Positions 15,498 to 16,445 of a DNA stretch of 16,445 bases are shown piece after piece. This DNA is from Candidatus Fermentibacterota bacterium (GTDB lineage: Bacteria; JAFGKV01). The notes under the pieces are model-generated. The model ran no database searches and had not been told where the DNA came from. It saw only the letters and a program-made list of their open reading frames with translations. The position numbers and the translations under genes were made by a program. The number at the start of each line of letters is the position of its first letter. Within the stretch, counting starts at the first letter, position 1. The stretch spans positions 1-16,445 of the forward strand of contig JAUXFG010000084.1 in NCBI GenBank assembly GCA_030620115.1. Direction: 5' to 3'.

Positions 15498-16445
15498 CAG
15501 CTTTCCGGCAGACTGAAGCAAAGCCGGAAGCCAACCCAGAGGCCGTGCCAGCCTTGGGGGAGCGCTTGCCGTGCGGCGGCTCTGCACTGATCAGCGCCGG
15601 CAATCCAGGATCCTCCTCGAACCACTCTCAGCCGGGCGAGGCCTGCTTCGAGATCATGGCACCACTCTGATATCCCGCCGGCCATATCTCTCACGCCATA
15701 CGGGGAAATATCCCCATCGAATACGCCTACAGGTTCCAACCCTGGCGGGCCGCGGCGAGAGTCTCGCATTCTGCAGAGACGAGGATGGAAGGCATTGCCC
15801 CACGGATAGATCCTTCCTTGTGCGCCCCGGGCGGCCTTTTCCCACTCCACCTCATTGGGGAGGCGATAGGGTCTTCGCTCCCTCTCGCTTTGCCATTGGC
15901 AATACCGTGATGCCGCTTCCCATGACACGCCGATGACGGGGAGCTCCAGCTCGAAATTGCCTCGATACCTGACGCCGCCGGCGATGACCAATCTCGAAGG
16001 AATGGGGAGATGCTCATCCTGGGAAGTCCTCATCACCAGGGAGGTTCCCTCTTCGTCCTTTGGCAAGAGCGATTCAATATCGGCTTCTTCGTCAACAATT
16101 TCGTTGAGGAATTGGCAGTACTGACGGAAGGTGACAGGAAGGCGCGACATACATATGTCCCCTACCATCCGCTCCCGGGGGAAGCTGGCGCCTGGCGCTC
16201 CTGGGTCTCCGCCGAATTGGAATCTGCCGGCAGGGATGTGCAGGAACTCATCGCCGACCTGGGCTTCGTGATAGAGTCTCACCACGGCGTGTTGCTCGCA
16301 GGCTGTCTTGAGTTCAATCGCCAATGTAGCAGACGCGCAGCCCAGCGCTTGGAGTGAAATAAGGTATGGCCCCGGCGCGAGCCCCTGGGAAGAGAAGGGA
16401 GTCTCGGCTGCCGCGGGCTCTTCTTCCGGCGCCAGGATCGCCTCC
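15497..16445 (-). CDS. C-terminal part of a SUMF1/FGE-fold protein (partial, continues past right edge)
   Basis: The frame is open from the stop at 15497 to the window edge, so the true start lies outside. An internal TTG at 16324 is not convincing. Entering from the edge, a Pro/Glu-rich linker leads to GLAPGPYLISL, then VGDEFLHIPAGRFQFGGD and the SUMF1/FGE domain (ELPVIGVSWEAASRYCQW, YRLPNEVEWEKAARG, YPWGN, SPYGVRDMAGGISEW, VVRGGSWIAGADQC, GLWVGFRLC). The 'PGPYLISL' linker before 'GD.F..IPAG.F..GGD' resembles, from memory, Ser/Thr kinases with a C-terminal SUMF1 domain; the kinase part would be beyond the edge. The catalytic Cys pair of true FGE is not found in the GGSW segment, where only one Cys (codon 15584-15586) remains, so it is unlikely to make formylglycine. 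The stop overlaps the next gene by one base. Confidence 0.85.
   Translation of the reverse strand, partial: EAILAPEEEPAAAETPFSSQGLAPGPYLISLQALGCASATLAIELKTACEQHAVVRLYHEAQVGDEFLHIPAGRFQFGGDPGAPGASFPRERMVGDICMSRLPVTFRQYCQFLNEIVDEEADIESLLPKDEEGTSLVMRTSQDEHLPIPSRLVIAGGVRYRGNFELELPVIGVSWEAASRYCQWQSERERRPYRLPNEVEWEKAARGAQGRIYPWGNAFHPRLCRMRDSRRGPPGLEPVGVFDGDISPYGVRDMAGGISEWCHDLEAGLARLRVVRGGSWIAGADQCRAAARQALPQGWHGLWVGFRLCFSLPES

Noticed and set aside
15497-16324. True formylglycine-generating enzyme serving the sulfatase
   Set aside because: The catalytic Cys pair is not in the GGSW segment and the neighbouring sulfatase-fold protein has no Cys to modify.

Overview
The window comes from a moderately GC-rich, Gram-negative-type bacterium, probably an uncultured deltaproteobacterium-like or FCB/candidate-phylum lineage. 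I infer this from three things: an orphan response regulator with a Cys-rich tail of a kind I associate with Geobacter-like bacteria, a MurC of the 'DEYDRT' type, and interspersed repeats common in environmental genomes. The sequence alone does not fix the taxon.

Left part (1-1995): two ATG-loop hairpin repeats precede a small ArsR-family metalloregulator gene (200-529), whose own promoter is wrapped in an 8-bp inverted repeat. A 345-bp repeat island follows (539-883). It holds two tandem palindromic units and is bounded by perfect 14-bp inverted repeats. A structured, hairpin-rich leader (949-1048) then precedes an orphan response regulator (1062-1709) with a C-terminal CxxC...CxxC domain. 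The convergent gap 1710-1995 carries a long inverted repeat that could terminate transcription from both sides.

Middle (1996-5279): a 1023-aa membrane hybrid histidine kinase (periplasmic sensor, two PAS, HisKA, HATPase, receiver) lies on the minus strand. It has its own candidate sigma70-type promoter and a palindrome-bearing leader.

Right part (5280-16445): eight minus-strand genes each overlap the next by 1 or 4 nt, so they look like one translationally coupled operon that continues beyond the right edge. In transcription order they are: the C-terminal part of a SUMF1/FGE-fold protein (probably the tail of a larger kinase or signalling protein); a GT2; a GT4-like protein with a long coiled coil; a GT2; a GT2-GT4 fusion; an exported sulfatase-fold enzyme; an exported cupredoxin-like/carboxypeptidase-regulatory-like protein; and MurC.

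The operon reads as a surface-glycan assembly and decoration locus tied to peptidoglycan precursor synthesis. Its oddest property is that the sulfatase-fold enzyme has Thr where a sulfatase needs Cys, and the SUMF1-fold protein at the other end lacks the catalytic Cys pair of a formylglycine-generating enzyme. Both partners of the classical sulfatase system are therefore present as folds, without the chemistry that normally links them.
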